Source: JACKCB01 sp964452775 (GTDB taxonomy: Bacteria > Chloroflexota > Anaerolineae > Promineifilales > Promineifilaceae). From it: a stretch of 64,000 nt of DNA. Shown here one piece after another: positions 61,042-64,000 of the stretch. The notes beneath the pieces were generated by a model, which did not search any database, was not told the DNA's origin, and worked only from the letters and a program-made list of their open reading frames with translations. Position numbers and translations under genes: made by a program. The stretch lies in contig CAYVQP010000008.1 of the NCBI GenBank assembly GCA_964452775.1, forward strand, positions 29,208 to 93,207. Direction: 5' to 3'. Each line of letters starts with the position of its first letter. Positions within the stretch are counted from its first letter, which is position 1.

Positions 61042-62103
61042 TTAGAACTCAAAGGATAGCTGCCGGCCCACCACTGGCTCCAGCCGGCTTGCGCCCACCC
61101 CCAGCAGGCGCACCGGCTGCCCGGCGACCCAATTCTCCTGCCATATCGCGCGCGCCAGCCGGTAAAGCTCAACCTCCTGCTGCACCCCGATTTCCACCGT
61201 TTTCTGGCGCGTGATCGTGGTGAAGTCCGGCCAACGCAGTTTCAGGTTGATTGTGTGAGCCACCAACTCCTGCTCCCGTAGCGACTCGGCCACCGCGGCG
61301 CACATCTCACGTAATTTCTCATCCAAGACAGCTTCGCCGGCCACGTCACGACTGAAGGTCCATTCCTGGCTGATTGATTTGGCCGGCCCGCGCTCCGCCA
61401 ACACCGGGCGCTCGTCAATGCCTTCCGCCCGGCGGCGCATCTCCTCCCCCTGTTTGCCGAAGCGCTTCCGCAACTGCCCGTGATCATAGATGGCCAGATC
61501 GCCGCAGGTGTGAATACCCATCTCCTTCAGCCTTTCCGCAGTCCGCGGGCCGATCCCCCAGATCACGCGCACCGGCAGCGGAGCGAGAAAGGCCGCCTCC
61601 TCTCCGGGCAAGACGATGGTGCAGCCTTCCGGCTTACCCTGATCGGAGGCTACCTTGGCCACCAGTTTATTCACCGCCAGCCCAACGGAGGCTGGAAGCT
61701 CAGTCTCCTGTTTCACGCGCTGACGGATTGCCGGGGCCATTTGCGCCGGATCCGCGTAGGCGTCCAGGTTCACATAGGCCTCATCCACGCTGATCTGCTC
61801 CACGTCCCCATACTCAGCCAGAATTGCCATCACCTGCTGCGAGCAGGAATGAATTCGCGACCAGGTATGCCCGACGATCTTCAGCTCCGGGCAGAGGCGC
61901 AGCGCCGTGGAAGTGGGCATAGCGGAGTGCACGCCGAACTTGCGCGCCTCGTAGCTGGCGGCGGCGACAACTCCCCGGCTCTCCGGCCGCCCACCAACCA
62001 CGAGTGGAATGCCCCTGTCCTCGGGATGGTCAAGCCGGTGGACGTTGACGAAGAAGGCGTCCATGTCCAGGTGCAGGACCACCCGCGCCCACGTTTTAGC
62101 CAT
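61042..62103 (-). CDS. dinB: DNA polymerase IV (Y-family)
   Basis: Pol IV performs error-prone translesion synthesis. The 353-residue protein has the Y-family LDMDAFFVNVH metal-binding motif, YEARKFGVHSAM, and SVDEAYVNLD with the catalytic acidic pair, followed by thumb motifs (IGPRTAERLKEMGI) and a little-finger domain. ATG at 62103 begins MAKTWARVVLHLD. The stop codon of the URO-D-family gene is 12 bp upstream, so both genes may be co-transcribed. Confidence 0.93.
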   Translation of the reverse strand: MAKTWARVVLHLDMDAFFVNVHRLDHPEDRGIPLVVGGRPESRGVVAAASYEARKFGVHSAMPTSTALRLCPELKIVGHTWSRIHSCSQQVMAILAEYGDVEQISVDEAYVNLDAYADPAQMAPAIRQRVKQETELPASVGLAVNKLVAKVASDQGKPEGCTIVLPGEEAAFLAPLPVRVIWGIGPRTAERLKEMGIHTCGDLAIYDHGQLRKRFGKQGEEMRRRAEGIDERPVLAERGPAKSISQEWTFSRDVAGEAVLDEKLREMCAAVAESLREQELVAHTINLKLRWPDFTTITRQKTVEIGVQQEVELYRLARAIWQENWVAGQPVRLLGVGASRLEPVVGRQLSFEF

Positions 62104-62115
62104 GCGAATATCCGG

Positions 62116-63102
62116 CTAGACGTTGCCCGCGCTTTCAGCAAAGGCGCGCAAGGCCCGAATGTTGCGCAGAGGCGTGGCAACCATGATCACGCAGCCGGTG
62201 CCCAGGATCAGGCGGCGCCCATTGGTCTGGGCCACCGCGTCCGCAGCCTCAGCCAGGGCTGCATCCGGCGCGTCCTGCATCATGCTCCAGCGCGAGACGC
62301 CGCCGCTTGCCGCTCCTTCAAATCGGCGTAGTCCCCCGGCGAGGTCCGTGCCGCATTCGCGATCATGCCAGTTGATCACCGGCGTCGGATAGGCCGAAGC
62401 CAGGTCAAAGTAGGCGCTGTCGCCGTGAATGTGCACGATGTTCAGCCACAGATCGCCGGCCATTTCCAGGATCTCAATATCGTCACCCAGGCCGAAGCGC
62501 TCGTATTCCGCCCGGGACATCAGCTGGTATTGCGTGTGCTGAATCGCGTAGTAAATGCCGCTGATGCCGGTCCGCTTCGCCGCCTCAACGAAGCGTAGTG
62601 TGGATTCGCGGATCGTGTCCAGGCCGGCGCGGAACTCAACCGGATGGCTGCGCATATGGCTGAGCATCATCTCCGGCCCGACGAGGTTTTTGGCCTGCGA
62701 GAGTGGGGAGAAGATGGTTGCGATCGTGGGCACGCCGGCGTCCAGTTGCTCATTGAGCTGGCGGAGCACCGCCAACTGGGTAGCCAACATCCCCTTGCCG
62801 GGATCCAGCGGCTTAAGCTTAAGCCAGTCATCCGGCTCATTGATCACCGGCCGCAGATAGGTGCGCGTCCCCTCCATGTGTCCTTCCCAGCGCGTTTCCG
62901 CGCCCCAATCATCCAGGCAATAGCTGCTGGACGGCGAGGCCTTCACAAAGTCCCAGTCGTATGCCTGTTGCCAGGCCAGGTGAGAGGCGGTCAGGGCATC
63001 CGCGTCCTGGTCGTCGCCCGGCCAATGCCGCCAGAGCGCCACCGGCAATCGGTCCACGGGTCGGCCCTCAATGGCCGCTTCGAGTCTTTCACGTTTGTTC
63101 AT
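62116..63102 (-). CDS. Uroporphyrinogen decarboxylase-family protein (not HemE)
   Basis: The 328-residue protein begins NKRERLEAAIEGRPVDRLPVALW, the URO-D superfamily N-terminus, and follows the TIM-barrel pattern with AKNLVGPEMM and LNIVHIHGDSAYFD. The HemE hallmark RRQAGRYLPE is missing, so it more likely belongs to the methyltransferase branch (MtaA/CmuA-like) or a branch of unknown activity. It lies between a zinc-ribbon membrane protein and dinB on the minus strand. Confidence 0.8.
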   Translation of the reverse strand: MNKRERLEAAIEGRPVDRLPVALWRHWPGDDQDADALTASHLAWQQAYDWDFVKASPSSSYCLDDWGAETRWEGHMEGTRTYLRPVINEPDDWLKLKPLDPGKGMLATQLAVLRQLNEQLDAGVPTIATIFSPLSQAKNLVGPEMMLSHMRSHPVEFRAGLDTIRESTLRFVEAAKRTGISGIYYAIQHTQYQLMSRAEYERFGLGDDIEILEMAGDLWLNIVHIHGDSAYFDLASAYPTPVINWHDRECGTDLAGGLRRFEGAASGGVSRWSMMQDAPDAALAEAADAVAQTNGRRLILGTGCVIMVATPLRNIRALRAFAESAGNV

Positions 63103-63123
63103 CAGTCGCTTTTCCTCCAGAGT

Positions 63124-63933
63124 TTAATCGGTGAATCGCTGGAAGCTTTCCAGAATGGCGCTGGATAGTTGCTGGTTCAGACCACAGGCAGCCACAATCA
63201 GGCTGTAAGAATTGCCGGCTACCAGCTGCTGCCGGCAGGGCATGTCGCCGGACCCGGTCGGAATCCGCGCGGCCAGAAAGAGGTGGCTCTTGTCGAAATT
63301 GGATACATATTCCGCCTCCACAAGCTCGATCTCGCCGGCAGCCGCTGCCTCTTCAGCCATCGCCAACGCCTCTTCAGCGCTCAACTTGTTCAGCAAGTCA
63401 CTCCGGGCAACCACTACAAACTGGCTCAGGGTTGCCTCGTCGCCGGCTAGCGCTCCGTCAATCCCGTCCGCCGCAACGAAAAGGATGTGCAGATCATCTG
63501 CCACACTCCCGAGTGGGTAGGTGGCCTGCGTCAGCTCCGGGCGCGCGCTGACCAGCCGGCTGAATGCATCCTCGTCCATGTCCTGCTCGTCAAAGAGGGT
63601 CCAACTCTCCGGCAGCAGGAGCACAAAGTCGCGCGGCAGGTTCGTCACAAAGGCCCAGCCGTCCGGCGGCGCCTGGCTCGCTGCCTGGACCAACGGTTGC
63701 CGGCCCAAATAAATCGTCACCATCAGCGCCAGAATAATCAGCAAGACGGTCAATCCGCCATAAACCGCCAACGGAGAGAGTTCAGACGAGGATGACGTTT
63801 CCTCCCACTTTTGCCTTACCTGCGTTGATGCTGCCTCTCCAACCGGGCCGCCGGCAACCTTATACCCGCATTGCCAACATTCCGTGTCGCCTTCCAGGAG
63901 GGGTTGCCCGCAGTTATCACATCTTGTCGTCAT
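63124..63933 (-). CDS. Zinc-ribbon membrane protein of unknown function
   Basis: The 269-residue protein begins with a zinc ribbon (CDNCGQPLLEGDTECWQCGY), followed by one transmembrane segment (LAVYGGLTVLLIILALMVTIYL, residues about 54-75) and an external domain with a FVLLLPESWTLFDEQDMDE segment typical of PsbP-like surface proteins. The frame extends upstream to 63978, but ATG 63933 gives the zinc ribbon directly at the start. Its function is unknown. Confidence 0.7.
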   Translation of the reverse strand: MTTRCDNCGQPLLEGDTECWQCGYKVAGGPVGEAASTQVRQKWEETSSSSELSPLAVYGGLTVLLIILALMVTIYLGRQPLVQAASQAPPDGWAFVTNLPRDFVLLLPESWTLFDEQDMDEDAFSRLVSARPELTQATYPLGSVADDLHILFVAADGIDGALAGDEATLSQFVVVARSDLLNKLSAEEALAMAEEAAAAGEIELVEAEYVSNFDKSHLFLAARIPTGSGDMPCRQQLVAGNSYSLIVAACGLNQQLSSAILESFQRFTD

Positions 63934-63984
63934 CTTGGATTCCCGGAGCTTCGTTACATACCTGAATTGCAGACCCACGCTACA

Positions 63985-64000
63985 GACCCCGTAGGTCTTC
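63985..64000. repeat. Possible left half of another CCCCGCAGGTC element cut by the window edge
   Basis: GACCCCGTAGGTCTTC resembles the left arm of the GCAGGTC hairpins (one base changed). The partner arm would lie outside the window. Confidence 0.35.

Noticed and set aside
61042..62103. dinB as part of an SOS regulon with a LexA box
   Set aside because: No convincing LexA-type palindrome was seen before dinB; the start lies 12 bp after another gene.

Overview
This 64 kb window comes from a scaffolded bacterial draft genome of moderately high GC content. Three runs of exactly 100 N (8859-8958, 17497-17596, 21071-21170) are assembly gaps. The gene content fits a Chloroflexota bacterium of the Anaerolineae/Caldilineae type: membrane-anchored VWA-FHA proteins, a VanW protein with a TPTPTP-rich tail, a PTPS-related giant membrane protein, paired alkaline-phosphatase-superfamily proteins, a DUF2332 protein and a PucC-type MFS protein. 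The phylum call is inference from protein style; no rRNA is present.

Region 1 (1-12962) is one glycerol/dihydroxyacetone island, all on the plus strand: a DhaR-like AAA+ regulator cut by the window edge, glpF, dhaK, dhaL, glpK, glpA, glpB, glpC, and a single 839-residue protein joining DhaM, HPr and a complete Enzyme I. Glycerol can enter through GlpF, be phosphorylated by GlpK and oxidised to DHAP by GlpABC. Dihydroxyacetone can be phosphorylated from PEP through EI, HPr, DhaM, DhaL and DhaK. Two matching palindromes exactly 32 bp apart lie between the regulator and glpF.

Region 2 (13.0-18.6 kb) holds recD2, a SpoIIE/PP2C-like phosphatase, a small P-loop protein and, on the minus strand, groES-groEL with a CIRCE operator and a sigma-70-type promoter.

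Region 3 (18.6-35.9 kb) is mainly cell-envelope functions: a TPR protein, two family-2 glycosyltransferases, a flippase-like protein, two homologous phosphodiesterase/phosphatase proteins, a D-threonine-aldolase-like enzyme, a PTPS-related membrane protein, an ECF sigma factor with a likely membrane partner, and an ABC-2 exporter. It is interrupted by a phasin-like gene behind a tandem operator, a HigBA toxin-antitoxin pair and a probable remnant of a PIN-domain toxin.

Region 4 (35.9-50.8 kb) has a phospholipase-D protein, a CYTH-like protein, an archaeal-type ATPase, VanW, a GTPase, a degenerate UvrD-like protein, two divergent VWA-TM-FHA proteins and a HAD hydrolase. Region 5 (50.9-64 kb) has a Tat-exported protein, era, a TIM-barrel protein, a nitrilase-type hydrolase, a divergent Lgt homologue, ilvE, a thiolase, a DUF2332 protein, a PucC-family transporter, dinB, a URO-D family protein and a zinc-ribbon membrane protein.

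The most striking non-coding signal is that intergenic spaces are filled with a few families of short palindromic elements: (a) AACCCCGCAGGTC hairpins, (b) TTTCCCGGAAA inverted pairs, one copy expanded into an 84-bp tandem array, (c) AAAAGT..ACTTTT hairpins, and (d) a perfect 4 x 27-bp array between glpA and glpB. In families b and c each hairpin arm is itself nearly a palindrome. A second recurring pattern is a -10 box lying 6-8 nt before the start codon, which suggests leaderless transcripts.
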